35,066 nucleotides of DNA from Anaerolineae bacterium (GTDB taxonomy: Bacteria; Chloroflexota; Anaerolineae; Anaerolineales; Villigracilaceae). Both the position numbers and the translations under genes were made by a program. Location of the stretch: positions 1 to 35,066 of the forward strand of contig JASJYH010000017.1 in assembly GCA_030123675.1 (NCBI GenBank), written 5' to 3'. A model generated the notes under the pieces. That model searched no databases and had not been told where the DNA came from. It was given only the letters and a program-made list of their open reading frames with translations. Numbering within the stretch: the stretch's first letter is position 1; each line of letters begins with the position of its first letter. Of this stretch, positions 26,960 through 35,066 are shown piece by piece.

Positions 26960-28666
26960 TTACTCCTTTTCCTTCTCAGATGCATTCCGAACTGGGCGTC
27001 GAATCATCTCATCCAGAGCAGCTCCGGCAGGAACCATCGGAAAAACTGCTTCTTCCTTCTCTACCCGGAATTCAAGCAGCACCGGACCTGGTGTGCTGCG
27101 AGCAAAGGCAATTGCATCACCCACTTCTTCAGGTTTGGTCACCAAGCGACCTGGGATACCATGTGCATCTGCGATTTTCACAAAATCGGGCGTTGGCATA
27201 TCGACAGCTGAGTAGCGTTTTTCGAAGAAAAATTCCTGCCATTGGCGTACCATACCCAAAAAGTTATTGTTCATAATAGCGATCTTGACATTTGCGCCTT
27301 CCTGCACCGCAGTAGATAGTTCAGCCTGGGTCATTTGGAAGCCACCATCGCCAACAATCGCCCAAATTTCTTCGTCTTTGTGCGCAAACCAGGCTCCAAT
27401 CGCGGATGGTAGGCCAAAGCCCATTGTGCCCGCACCACCGGATGAAATCCAACGGTTTGATTTTTCTAGGAAATAATATTGCGCGGTCCACATCTGGTGC
27501 TGTCCGACATCAGTGGTCACAATCGCGTTCCCTTCGGTTGCTTTCCATATCTCATGCACAAGGTGCGATACATACAGTTTGCCATCTTCCGGCCATTTCA
27601 TAATCGTACGCGAATCGACTTCGGCTTGCCATTCCCCGATTTTCTGCTTCCATTCTTCGTGATCGTATTCATCAAGCATCGGCATTAAATCGGTCAAGAC
27701 TGTCTTCAGATCTCCTATCAGTGGAACTTCCACCTTCACATTCTTGTGAACTTCAGACGGGTCGATTTCAATATGGATTATCTTGGCACGGGGAGCATAT
27801 GTGTCCAATGTCCCAGTCACACGGTCATCAAAGCGCATCCCAAATGCCAGCAGCAGATCAGCGTTTTGAATGGCTAGGTTGCAATACGCTTCGCCATGCA
27901 TCCCCATCATACCCAGGCTAAGTTCATGTGAGGCAGGGAACGCTCCCAGACCAAGTAGGGTCATAGCAACCGGAGTTTGGGTTTTAATAGCGAAGTGCTG
28001 CAAGACTTCCTCCGCCCCAGAGATTAATACCCCATGCCCGCATAAGATGACTGGGCTTTTGGCTTTCTGGATCAGTTCGACTGCTTTCTTCAAATCAGCT
28101 TTGGGTGCATGCGCTGAAGGTTCATAGCCTGGTAATTTGACTTCACCGGGATACACAAATTCAGTTTTCTCGATCTGAGCATTCTTGCAGATATCGATCA
28201 CAACAGGCCCGGGGCGGCCGCTTTTGGCTATGTAAAAAGCCTCGGCTACCACCTCGGCAATCTCATCCGCGCGTGTTATCAGGTAATTGTGTTTGGTAAT
28301 AGGCAATGTAATGCCGGTAACATCTGTTTCCTGAAAGGCGTCGCCTCCCAGTAAATGAGCCGCCACCTGTCCGGTTATGCACACAATCGGTGAAGAATCC
28401 ATCATCGCGGTAACAATCCCGGTAATCAGGTTAGTCGCCCCTGGTCCTGAGGTTGCCATTGCTACGCCAACTTTATTTGAGACACGCGCATACCCATCTG
28501 CCATGTGGGTCGCGCCTTGCTCATGCCTGACCAACACATGATGTACAGGATAGTTAAGCATGGCATCGTAGATTGGCATGTTTGCTCCGCCGGGATACCC
28601 AAACACCACCTCCACGCCTTCGCGCATTAAGCATTCCCACAAAATCTCTGCTCCCGATTTTTTCAT
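26960..28666 (-). CDS. ilvB: Acetolactate synthase catalytic subunit
   Basis: This TPP-dependent enzyme makes acetolactate from two pyruvates, or acetohydroxybutyrate from pyruvate and 2-oxobutanoate. The 568-residue protein shows [20 protein letters not shown] with [16 protein letters not shown] (catalytic Glu region), [10 protein letters not shown], and the TPP motif [17 protein letters not shown] ending in IMNNN (about residues 442-472). The ATG at 28666 is preferred over an in-frame TTG 15 nt upstream because AAGGAG lies 6 nt before it. ilvD ends 25 nt upstream. Confidence 0.98.
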   Translation of the reverse strand: MKKSGAEILWECLMREGVEVVFGYPGGANMPIYDAMLNYPVHHVLVRHEQGATHMADGYARVSNKVGVAMATSGPGATNLITGIVTAMMDSSPIVCITGQVAAHLLGGDAFQETDVTGITLPITKHNYLITRADEIAEVVAEAFYIAKSGRPGPVVIDICKNAQIEKTEFVYPGEVKLPGYEPSAHAPKADLKKAVELIQKAKSPVILCGHGVLISGAEEVLQHFAIKTQTPVAMTLLGLGAFPASHELSLGMMGMHGEAYCNLAIQNADLLLAFGMRFDDRVTGTLDTYAPRAKIIHIEIDPSEVHKNVKVEVPLIGDLKTVLTDLMPMLDEYDHEEWKQKIGEWQAEVDSRTIMKWPEDGKLYVSHLVHEIWKATEGNAIVTTDVGQHQMWTAQYYFLEKSNRWISSGGAGTMGFGLPSAIGAWFAHKDEEIWAIVGDGGFQMTQAELSTAVQEGANVKIAIMNNNFLGMVRQWQEFFFEKRYSAVDMPTPDFVKIADAHGIPGRLVTKPEEVGDAIAFARSTPGPVLLEFRVEKEEAVFPMVPAGAALDEMIRRPVRNASEKEKE

Positions 28667-28691
28667 GCTCATCTCCTTCAATAAATCCGAC

Positions 28692-30374
28692 TTAGAAATC
28701 GGTTGTTAGCACAGCGCCTGTGTCGGCTGATGACACAAAATACGAGTACCGTTTTAACCATTTGCTCTTGATATCGAGTTGGAAATCAGGCAGTTCACTT
28801 AATCGATGATTAATTTCCGCCTCACTTAATCGGACCTCAAGCTTGCGTTCCATTAAATCGATTTCAATTATATCCCCGGCTTTGAGAGCAGCGATCGGTC
28901 CGCGGGCAGCTGCTTCCGGTGAGATATGACCAATACAAGCTCCACGTGTCCCACCGCTAAAGCGGCCATCGGTGATCAACGCCACTTTATCTCCCAATCC
29001 CTGCCCCATTATCGCCGAAGTCGGTGAGAGCATCTCCTGCATCCCAGGCCCGCCTTTTGGTCCCTCGTAACGGATGACGACCACGTCGCCTTCTTTGACT
29101 TCGCCGGCATATATCCCGGCCAGAGCCTGGTCTTGAGATTCATAGATGCGTACCGGTCCGCTGAATTTCATCATAGCCTCGCTCACACTGGCGACCTTGA
29201 CAACAGCGCCTTTAGGAGCCAGGTTGCCGAACAAAATAGAGAGCCCACCCCGCTTCGAATATGCATTCTCAGATCGATGAATTACTGCCTCATCTTTGAT
29301 CTCATGACCCTGAATAGATTCTCCTAATGTCATTCCGGTGACTGTAATCCGATCAAGATGCAACATGCCGGTACTTTTGTGAATTTCGTTTAATATGGCC
29401 GGGATGCCGCCCGCGCGATGTACATCTTCCATGTGCCACTTACCCGCCGGGCTGACCTGACAGATATAAGGTACCTTATCGGCCACTGAGTTGATGCGTT
29501 CCAGCGGATACTCTATTTCGGCTTCATTGGCCATCGCCAGCGTGTGCAATACGGTGTTCGTCGAGCCGCCCATCGCCATATCCAATGAAAAGGCATCGTC
29601 AAGCGCATCAACGGTAACTATATCTCGTGGCTTGATATCGCGATCCAACAAGGTAAGCACCTGAGCCGCAGCCCTTTTGGCCAACGACTCACGTTCTTCT
29701 GTCTTTGCCAGTGCTGAACCATTAAATGGTAAAGCAAGTCCCATCACTTCCATCAGACAGTTCATTGAATTGGCTGTGAACATGCCCGAACAAGACCCGC
29801 AAGATGGGCAGGCAAATTTTTCTAACATAGTTAATCGCTTTTCATCGATTTTCCCTGCGGAGAACGCGCCTACTCCTTCGAAAACAGAGATCAGGTCAAT
29901 CGTCTCTCCTTCGGGTGTTTTTCCGGCTGCCATCGGGCCACCAGAGACAAAAATTGTTGGGATATTTACCCGTAGGGAGGCCATCAGCATGCCAGGGACG
30001 ATCTTGTCGCAGTTGGGGATGCAAACCATCGCATCGAATCGATGTGCTTCGATCATTGTCTCGACGCAGTCAGCAATTAGTTCCCGGGAAGGCAGCGAGT
30101 ACTTCATCCCCAAGTGTCCCATGGCGATGCCATCGTCCACGCCAATAGTGTTGAACTCAAAGGGTACCGCGCCCGCCGAGCGGACCGCATCCTTGATCAG
30201 CTTGCCAAAATCCTGTAAGTGCATATGACCGGGCACAATATCCACATAGGAATTGACAATCGCCACGAAAGGCTTGCTGAAATCTTCATCTTGCAAACCG
30301 GTCGCGCGCAACAATGCGCGATGGGGCGCTTTATCGAACCCTTTTTTTATAGTATCTGAGCGCATTTCTTTCAT
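28692..30374 (-). CDS. ilvD: Dihydroxy-acid dehydratase
   Basis: This iron-sulfur enzyme dehydrates dihydroxy-isovalerate and dihydroxy-methylvalerate. The 560-residue protein shows [11 protein letters not shown] (about 119-129, cluster Cys), [18 protein letters not shown] (about 190-207), the [19 protein letters not shown] segment and [20 protein letters not shown] (about 472-491). AGGAG lies 6 nt before the ATG. As first gene of the BCAA operon it follows a leader of about 410 nt with an attenuator and a second putative leader peptide. Confidence 0.98.
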   Translation of the reverse strand: MKEMRSDTIKKGFDKAPHRALLRATGLQDEDFSKPFVAIVNSYVDIVPGHMHLQDFGKLIKDAVRSAGAVPFEFNTIGVDDGIAMGHLGMKYSLPSRELIADCVETMIEAHRFDAMVCIPNCDKIVPGMLMASLRVNIPTIFVSGGPMAAGKTPEGETIDLISVFEGVGAFSAGKIDEKRLTMLEKFACPSCGSCSGMFTANSMNCLMEVMGLALPFNGSALAKTEERESLAKRAAAQVLTLLDRDIKPRDIVTVDALDDAFSLDMAMGGSTNTVLHTLAMANEAEIEYPLERINSVADKVPYICQVSPAGKWHMEDVHRAGGIPAILNEIHKSTGMLHLDRITVTGMTLGESIQGHEIKDEAVIHRSENAYSKRGGLSILFGNLAPKGAVVKVASVSEAMMKFSGPVRIYESQDQALAGIYAGEVKEGDVVVIRYEGPKGGPGMQEMLSPTSAIMGQGLGDKVALITDGRFSGGTRGACIGHISPEAAARGPIAALKAGDIIEIDLMERKLEVRLSEAEINHRLSELPDFQLDIKSKWLKRYSYFVSSADTGAVLTTDF

Positions 30375-30431
30375 TTATTACTCCTGGATACGTTACAAAA
30401 ACATTATCTGTTTGGCTTATTCGATTCCATG

Positions 30432-30478
30432 AAAGCCTGCCCATGTGATTAGGCGGCTCTTTTCTTGGAGCGGGCTTT
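30432..30478 (-). promoter_or_regulatory. Imperfect hairpin downstream of the second ilv leader
   Basis: AAAGCCCGCTC (30468-30478) can pair with GGGCAGGCTTT (30432-30442) on the minus strand with one mismatch. It has the position of a second attenuator hairpin but lacks a T-run. An inner GCTC/GAGC pairing is an alternative fold. Confidence 0.4.
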
Positions 30479-30489
30479 GTTATCGGCCA

Positions 30490-30580
30490 CTATCCTGCCA
30501 TTCCAACCACAAGGATACGCTCCTGCGTAAGCAGTAATGGGGCAATAAGGATAATGGCGAAAGAAATAAGTTTTTATCAT
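30490..30580 (-). pseudogene. Second ilv leader peptide, frame disrupted by one base
   Basis: From ATG at 30580 the direct frame gives ATG ATA AAA ACT and a peptide without BCAA enrichment. Removing one base from the A5 tract just after the start gives a 29-residue peptide that starts MIKLISFAIILIAPLLL and ends ILVVGMAG before TAG (30490-30492), with 14 Ile/Leu/Val residues. The existing sequence has TAA at that frame's second codon. The segment shares CTTGTGGTTGG and general order with leader 1, so it looks like a duplicated leader. Whether the extra A is real, a sequence error or a recoding site is open. Confidence 0.55.
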
Positions 30581-30612
30581 ATTCAATGTTCATATAGGCT
30601 TCTTGTGCTAAC

Positions 30613-30640
30613 AAAAAACCGCCCGATGTATTGGGCGGTT
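30613..30640 (-). terminator. ilv operon attenuator (intrinsic terminator)
   Basis: AACCGCCC / GGGCGGTT (30633-30640 with 30617-30624) form a perfect GC-rich stem with an 8-nt loop and a T6 run (30618-30613) on the minus strand, 27 nt after the leader-peptide stop. GGGACGGT inside the leader frame (30686-30693) can pair with its 5' arm as an antiterminator. Confidence 0.93.
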
Positions 30641-30666
30641 ATACTTCTTTTTTGCTTAGGTGTGTC

Positions 30667-30771
30667 TTACTTGGCAATCACCTTTACCGTCCCAACCACA
30701 AGTAGGTCCTTAAGAACTAGGACCAATATAATGACGATGATAAGGGAAGGGTTGAAAATTAAGGTGTTCAT
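30667..30771 (-). CDS. ilvL: BCAA-rich leader peptide of the ilv-leu operon
   Basis: A 34-residue open frame (ATG 30771, stop TAA 30667-30669) starts MNTLIFNPSLIIVIILVLVL and continues KDLLVVGTVKVIAK. Twenty residues are Ile, Leu or Val, including eleven in a row at positions 10-20. It lies between a strong promoter and an intrinsic terminator, upstream of ilvD. By the established ilvGMEDA/leu attenuation mechanism, a ribosome stalled on these codons when charged BCAA-tRNAs are scarce lets the antiterminator form. The ORF contains a 6-bp pause-type hairpin GGTCCT/AGGACC (30719-30724 with 30705-30710) and the antiterminator segment at codons 27-29. Only a weak GAAAG lies upstream as SD. Confidence 0.9.
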   Translation of the reverse strand: MNTLIFNPSLIIVIILVLVLKDLLVVGTVKVIAK

Positions 30772-30794
30772 ACGATTTTTATGACTTTCGACTG

Positions 30795-30822
30795 ATTATA
30801 AGGTTTTTTAGAAATAAGTCAA
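30795..30822 (-). promoter_or_regulatory. ilv-leu operon promoter
   Basis: TTGACT (30817-30822) and consensus TATAAT (30795-30800) are 16 nt apart on the minus strand. The predicted start near 30788 is about 17 nt before the leader-peptide ATG. Confidence 0.88.
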
Positions 30823-30970
30823 GGGCGACCCCACGATTTCAGGGTTCCACTCTTTAATTGTGATGGCATGACGATATATATAAATATTAATGACGGACCA
30901 TACAAATATCATCCTCCGCTCCCTTGTTAAATTCTTAAGGGTTTGTAAACAACCAGGGGATAGTCTGCTA

Positions 30971-30979
30971 TGCTATAAT
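30971..30979 (+). promoter_or_regulatory. amt extended -10 promoter
   Basis: TGCTATAAT (30971-30979) is a consensus extended -10 with no good -35 box. A transcript would start near 30986, about 33 nt before the called amt start. No sigma54 -24/-12 pattern was seen. Confidence 0.6.
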
Positions 30980-31018
30980 TTTTGGGAGAATTCTAGATAG
31001 AAAAAGGAGTTGAAGCTG

Positions 31019-32335
31019 TTGAAGCACTTAAGGAAACCCACTTTACGAAAACTCATGACCGCAATTATTCTGGGATTAATAATCGCTTCTGTTCCTGCAA
31101 CAGTATTGGCGCAAGAGGGGACACCTGTTGATTCGGGAGATACGGCATGGATAATTGCCGCTAGTGTGTTGGTCCTGTTCATGACCATTCCTGGCCTGTC
31201 GCTTTTCTATGCTGGTCTGGTGCGAACCAAAAACGTTCTCTCTATAATGATGCAGAATTTTGTTGTGGTCGCATTGGTCACCGTATTATGGGTTATTTAT
31301 GGCTACAGTGTGACTTTCGGAGGCAGCCCTGGCCCAATTATAGGTGGCTTTGAAAATCTGTTCCTCAAAAATGTAAATGTGGGATCGACCGTGGGATCCC
31401 TCCCTGAAACGGTATTTATCTTCTTTCAATTGACATTTGCGATCATCACCCCAGCCTTGATTATCGGCGCCCTTGCAGACCGGATGAAGTTCTCTGCCTT
31501 TTTATGGTTTATAGGGCTATGGTCTACTTTCGTGTATCTGCCGGTTGCTCACTCCATATGGGGCCAGGGAGGTTGGCTGGGCGAGATGGGTTTGCTAGAT
31601 TTTGCAGGTGGCCTCGTGGTTCACATAAATGCAGGCATCGCAGGCCTGGTAGCAGCCCTTGTTCTTGGCAAGCGTATAGGCTATCCGAAAACTAAGATGC
31701 CCGCCAATAGTGTCGTGCTCACGATGGTTGGGGCTGGCATGCTGTGGGTTGGCTGGTTCGGTTTTAACGCCGGCAGTGGCTTAGCAGCTGATGGATTGGC
31801 TGGCATGGCGGTAGTTGTAACCCAAATTGCCGCGGCAACAGCCACTTTAACTTGGATGACAATTGAGTGGATTCGACAAGGGAAACCTAGCGGGATAGGT
31901 ATAGCGACTGGGGCAGTGGCGGGACTTGCAGCTATCACACCAGCATCCGGATTCGTTGGCCCTTTGGGCGCGATCGCTATCGGTTTGGCATCAGGAGCAA
32001 TTTGTTATTGGGCTGTCTTTAGTATCAAGAGTAAATTCGGATACGATGACTCACTTGATGTTTTCGGCGTCCACGGTGTTGGAGGAGTTATTGGTGTACT
32101 CTTTGCGGGTATATTTGTTTCAACGACTCTGGGCGGTTCTGGGGTAGCTATGAGCATGGGTGAGCAGCTGGGAGTTCAAGCAATTGGCGTTGTCGTTACC
32201 TTAGCCTACTCCGGAATCCTGACCTTCGTCATCTTGAAAATCATCGATGCAAGTATTGGGCTGCGCGTCTCTGAGAAGCAGGAAAAAGAAGGGCTCGATA
32301 TTTCACTTCACGGCGAGCAGGGCTACAACTTATAA
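31019..32335 (+). CDS. amt: Ammonium transporter Amt
   Basis: This is a trimeric ammonium channel of the Amt/MEP/Rh family. The product of about 438 residues begins with a signal peptide (cleavage plausible after VPATVLA) and has about eleven membrane helices. It shows WIIAASVLVLFMTIPGLSLFY with GLVRTKNVLSIMMQN, the first pore His in VYLPVAHSIWG, AGGLVVHINAG and the second pore His in DVFGVHGVGG. A TTG at 31019 is the likely start because AGGAG lies 9 nt upstream; another TTG at 31010 directly abuts the SD. No glnK/glnB lies beside it, which is unusual but not unique. The gene is divergent from the BCAA operon. Confidence 0.95.
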   Translation: MKHLRKPTLRKLMTAIILGLIIASVPATVLAQEGTPVDSGDTAWIIAASVLVLFMTIPGLSLFYAGLVRTKNVLSIMMQNFVVVALVTVLWVIYGYSVTFGGSPGPIIGGFENLFLKNVNVGSTVGSLPETVFIFFQLTFAIITPALIIGALADRMKFSAFLWFIGLWSTFVYLPVAHSIWGQGGWLGEMGLLDFAGGLVVHINAGIAGLVAALVLGKRIGYPKTKMPANSVVLTMVGAGMLWVGWFGFNAGSGLAADGLAGMAVVVTQIAAATATLTWMTIEWIRQGKPSGIGIATGAVAGLAAITPASGFVGPLGAIAIGLASGAICYWAVFSIKSKFGYDDSLDVFGVHGVGGVIGVLFAGIFVSTTLGGSGVAMSMGEQLGVQAIGVVVTLAYSGILTFVILKIIDASIGLRVSEKQEKEGLDISLHGEQGYNL

Positions 32336-32413
32336 ATCCGTAATCCGTACTTTTCTTCTGCTTATTTGGCCGCTACACTTTATCTATTCAATGGATATCC
32401 CAATTGGGACATC

Positions 32414-33215
32414 TTATATTAATGCCTCTTTAGCAGCTTGGATGGTTCCTTAAATAATATTCTCATCATGAGTAGCTGAAATAAATCCAGCCTCAAACTG
32501 AGAGGGGGCTAGATAAATCCCCCGGTTGAGCATCTTTTGGAAGTAATCGGAAAATTTATCAGTATCGCAGGTTTTTACGCTGGACCAATCTGCGATTGGT
32601 GTTTCCGTGAAAAACATTGAGAACATTGTCCCCACTCGTGAACTTTGAATTGAAATTCCTGCGTTTTCAGCAGCTGCACGAAGACCGTTTGTAAGGCTTG
32701 AAGCAATCTGCTCCATACCAGGCCAAATGCTAGGGTCGCGTAATTTCTTTAATGTCGCGATTCCTGCAGACATCGCCAAAGGATTCCCAGAAAACGTTCC
32801 CGCTTGATAGACTGGCCCGGATGGGGCGATCATTTCCATGATCTCTTTACGTCCACCGTAAGCGCCCACAGGCAATCCGCCGCCGATAACTTTTCCTAAG
32901 GTTGTCAGATCTGGTTTCACTTTGTAGAGGTTTTGTGCGCCACCCGGGTGGACTCGAAACCCAGTCATGACCTCATCAAATATTAACAAAGCGCCGTGTT
33001 GGGTAGTAAGGTCCCGTAAGCCCGCTAAAAACCCATCAATGGGTGGAATAACGCCTATATTGCCAGCGAACTAGTTCAATGATGATCGCGGCGATTTCGC
33101 CTTCATATTAAATGAATAATGATTCGACCGAATCAAGATCATTTAAGCGGACTACCAATGTATCTTGAACGGCGGCGGGAGGAACACCATGGGCATTGGG
33201 TCCTGCCTAGCTTCC
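32414..33215 (-). pseudogene. hemL: hemL pseudogene (glutamate-1-semialdehyde aminomutase, C-terminal part)
   Basis: Translation of the minus strand shows HemL segments: [97 protein letters not shown] and [10 protein letters not shown]. They are spread over two frames with four lesions: TAG at 33207-33209, TAA at 33108-33110, an extra base at 33068 and TAA at 32450-32452, after which GTIQAAKEALI and the natural end follow. The N-terminal ~140 residues are missing, and the homology stops near the end of the neighbouring lipoprotein gene. The PLP-site Lys (LGKVIGGG) remains in the longest intact piece (179 codons), but the gene cannot make a full enzyme. Confidence 0.93.
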
Positions 33216-33226
33216 TTTGTTAGTTG

Positions 33227-34528
33227 TTAGCCATCACAGTGCTGGCTGATCAAGGGTACGGTGGTATATCCACCAGGCAAAAGTACAAAGGGTATCGGTC
33301 CGATGGGAGTATTCAGCGTACCTGATCCGGTGGAACCGATCCCTATCTCAACTGTACTACCATCTTCTGAGATGGTCATACCGAAGGTGATTGGGTCCTG
33401 AAAGCTAAAAGATGCTGCAGTTCCATTTGTTGGTATGATGACCTCGCCAGAGGCTCCGTTTTGAACGGTAAAGTTGGTGGAACCACTGCCCTTATATACA
33501 GCGCCTTCGACATTAGCGTCGACTGTAATTTCAATAGTCCAGTTGTTACCGTCGCAGGTCACCGCACTACCGGTGACAATGGCCAGCCCGCCAGAAAACG
33601 TTTCATTTAATTCAAAGGCATTTCCACTACATTCTTCAATGGATTCGCCTTTGGCACGCCGATCTTGAATATCTTGCCACTCATCATATAAAGACAGAGC
33701 TTCATCAGTTCGATTTTCCGCTTCTCGGGCGCCTATCATTTGACCGTTGCTTATCCAGGTGAACATTTCTATTACAGCACTCTCAGTTGACGTACAGGGA
33801 TTGAACCCATCCACTACCCGATTAATCTCAATATCAACCAGGTCGCGAGCTTTTTCGAGCGCGGCATCAGCCAAGCTGCTTAATCCCAATGATTGTGCGG
33901 TGGCGACAACTCCCAGCGCTACACGCCAGTTATCGGTCATATTGATCTCTTCCCACCCATACGGTTCAAAGATCTCACGGGCCCGATTCCAGGCCCAATT
34001 TTCCATTGCTTGATCGCCAGATGCTTGTGCATCTCTGACCACCGATAACAATACGCGAACTGCAACCATGGTGGTACCACCGTCATGGCCGAGGGCCGGG
34101 GAGGCAAGATGCGGCGTCGAGGAGGTGCTTAATTTACCGGAGATGATAGTTTCAATCAGTTCTTCAAGCAATTCGATTGCTGCATTGGAGTTGCCACCTA
34201 CGATAAGTTGCTGTACTTGATCGAGAGAATTTTGCACATCGGGCGGGAGGGCTGCACCGCAGTGAGTCTGCTCTACAGGGAAATTATCCTGAACAAAAAG
34301 GGCGACCCCTTCTCCTTGTAAACGATTCAAGTCACCATCTTCTCCTAAAACGGGAGACACCGAGAGTGAGTCAAGGTCAAGGAAATCAAGGGAAATCCCT
34401 GCCAGGCAGGCATCGGTCTCTTCATCTCCGGTTCTGAGGACAATATTGGAGGATGAAACACTGCTACCAATGTTGCACGCTTGAACCAGGATGAGCAGTA
34501 AAATAATTATGGATATATGTTTTTTCAT
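33227..34528 (-). CDS. Lipoprotein of unknown function
   Basis: I do not recognise the family. The 433-residue product starts MKKHISIIILLLILVQAC, a lipoprotein signal with the lipobox Cys at residue 18. The first half (about 60-300) is helical and may hold degenerate TPR-like repeats (AAIELLEELIETIISG, ADAALEKARDLVDIEI, ENRTDEALSLYDEWQDI). The second half (about 305-433) is beta-rich with repeated Gly/Thr/Ser segments (GSGSTNFTVQNGASGEVIIP, GSTGSGTLNTPIGPIP) and four cysteines including CDGNNW. The ATG at 34528 has GGAG 6 nt upstream; four codons of the longer TTG frame are rejected. It lies directly upstream of the truncated hemL, on the same strand. Confidence 0.8.
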   Translation of the reverse strand: MKKHISIIILLLILVQACNIGSSVSSSNIVLRTGDEETDACLAGISLDFLDLDSLSVSPVLGEDGDLNRLQGEGVALFVQDNFPVEQTHCGAALPPDVQNSLDQVQQLIVGGNSNAAIELLEELIETIISGKLSTSSTPHLASPALGHDGGTTMVAVRVLLSVVRDAQASGDQAMENWAWNRAREIFEPYGWEEINMTDNWRVALGVVATAQSLGLSSLADAALEKARDLVDIEINRVVDGFNPCTSTESAVIEMFTWISNGQMIGAREAENRTDEALSLYDEWQDIQDRRAKGESIEECSGNAFELNETFSGGLAIVTGSAVTCDGNNWTIEITVDANVEGAVYKGSGSTNFTVQNGASGEVIIPTNGTAASFSFQDPITFGMTISEDGSTVEIGIGSTGSGTLNTPIGPIPFVLLPGGYTTVPLISQHCDG

Positions 34529-34540
34529 GGAATTCTCCAA

Positions 34541-35066
34541 GTTGATAATTCCTACTTTACCTTAATAGTTTTGATTGCAAAATTTTTAGCGGTGAAGGAT
34601 CGAGAAATGGCTTTAAGGGATATTTTGTTATATCGCTATTTGGAATATCACTAAGATTTTGCTTGACAAGTTTTTTGGGCGATCTCTTCCATTTTCGAAG
34701 GAATGTCGCATGTGCCTCATTTTTGTCTAATCATAATCGGATCCAATTATCCCAACAAATAAGTCGATAAGTTTAAAATTTTTGAAATTGATTAAGCGCG
34801 GACTCTCTGTTTATATATGGGCCTAATTAAATGTTTAATTAATATGTCGAACAAGTTTTATGATTTGACTATTTTTCAATTTATACGTCAAAAGCAGGCT
34901 GTTGAAAAATGCCTCGTTGTTGCACATCTTTTATGTAATCCTACCTGACTTCGTTCAACTCGCCATAGAATAGTAATTATCAACTGCACAGCGGTGTACT
35001 AATTCGGTCAATATACCCAGCCAACCAAATTGATAGATAAAAAGAGAAGGTGGGCTGCACAAGAGA
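34541..35066. other. AT-rich terminal gap with a possible insertion-sequence end
   Basis: No gene is supported in the last 526 bases. GGCTGTTGAAAAAT (34897-34910) resembles the terminal repeat found at one end of several transposase families and marks a change to less AT-rich sequence toward the window edge. No transposase frame is visible, so an IS beginning here and continuing outside the window, or a remnant, are both possible. Confidence 0.3.

Noticed and set aside
30554-30784. Plus-strand 76-codon frame in the ilv leader region
   Set aside because: It is antisense to the leader peptide and terminator, has no SD, and its hydrophobic composition mirrors the opposite-strand Ile/Leu/Val codons.
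30900-31010. Sigma54 promoter or NtrC-type control of amt
   Set aside because: No -24/-12 GG/GC pattern was found; an extended -10 TGCTATAAT explains the promoter.
32450-32989. Intact aminotransferase gene from ATG 32989
   Set aside because: HemL-homologous codons continue upstream and downstream across stops and a frameshift, so this is the largest surviving piece of a pseudogene.

Overview
The window looks like a chromosomal segment of an Anaerolineae-type Chloroflexota bacterium. This is an inference from gene content and style: extracytoplasmic proteins with Thr/Pro-rich linkers ('TPT' tracts) after the lipobox or membrane anchor, a CIRCE-controlled groESL, a full branched-chain amino acid (BCAA) operon with citramalate synthase, and moderate GC. 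No rRNA, tRNA, CRISPR array or intact mobile element was seen.

Layout. 1-1400 (minus): a BMP-family solute-binding lipoprotein, followed by the start of a probable ABC permease cut by the window edge, with a hairpin between them. 1532-8977: trmD (minus), then on the plus strand two tandem TPR membrane proteins, groES-groEL behind a perfect CIRCE operator, a parvulin-type lipoprotein and a membrane-anchored protein of unknown function. 9158-11773 (minus): a DUF711 protein, a SpoU-type RNA methyltransferase and a macro-domain protein. 11864-15590 (minus): thrS behind a T-box leader, then infC-rpmI-rplT; infC appears to start with AUA, and a terminator-like hairpin separates infC from rpmI. 15666-17311: an FTR1 iron permease and a DtxR-type regulator, divergent around a 19-bp palindrome that overlaps both promoters. 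17312-17875: no recognisable gene.

17876-30830 (minus) is the centrepiece: ilvD-ilvB-ilvN-ilvC-leuA-leuC-leuD-cimA-leuB-ilvE, a complete valine, leucine and isoleucine pathway. CimA feeds isoleucine synthesis from pyruvate; no threonine deaminase gene lies in the cluster. Upstream of ilvD is an unannotated attenuator: a strong promoter, a 34-residue leader peptide with 20 Ile/Leu/Val residues (11 in a row), an antiterminator segment and a rho-independent terminator. Between that terminator and ilvD is a second, related leader whose Ile/Leu/Val-rich frame is off by one base in an A5 tract.

31019-32335 carries an Amt ammonium transporter. 32414-33215 is a hemL pseudogene with several lesions and no N-terminal half, next to a lipoprotein of unknown function (33227-34528). 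The last 500 bases are AT-rich, without a recognisable gene, and hold a possible insertion-sequence end.

A recurring theme is translational and transcriptional control visible in the DNA: two kinds of amino-acid-sensing leader (T-box, peptide attenuator), CIRCE, a metal-regulator operator, a non-AUG infC start, and four genes that look leaderless, with a -10 hexamer 6-7 nt before the ATG and no Shine-Dalgarno (SD) sequence.
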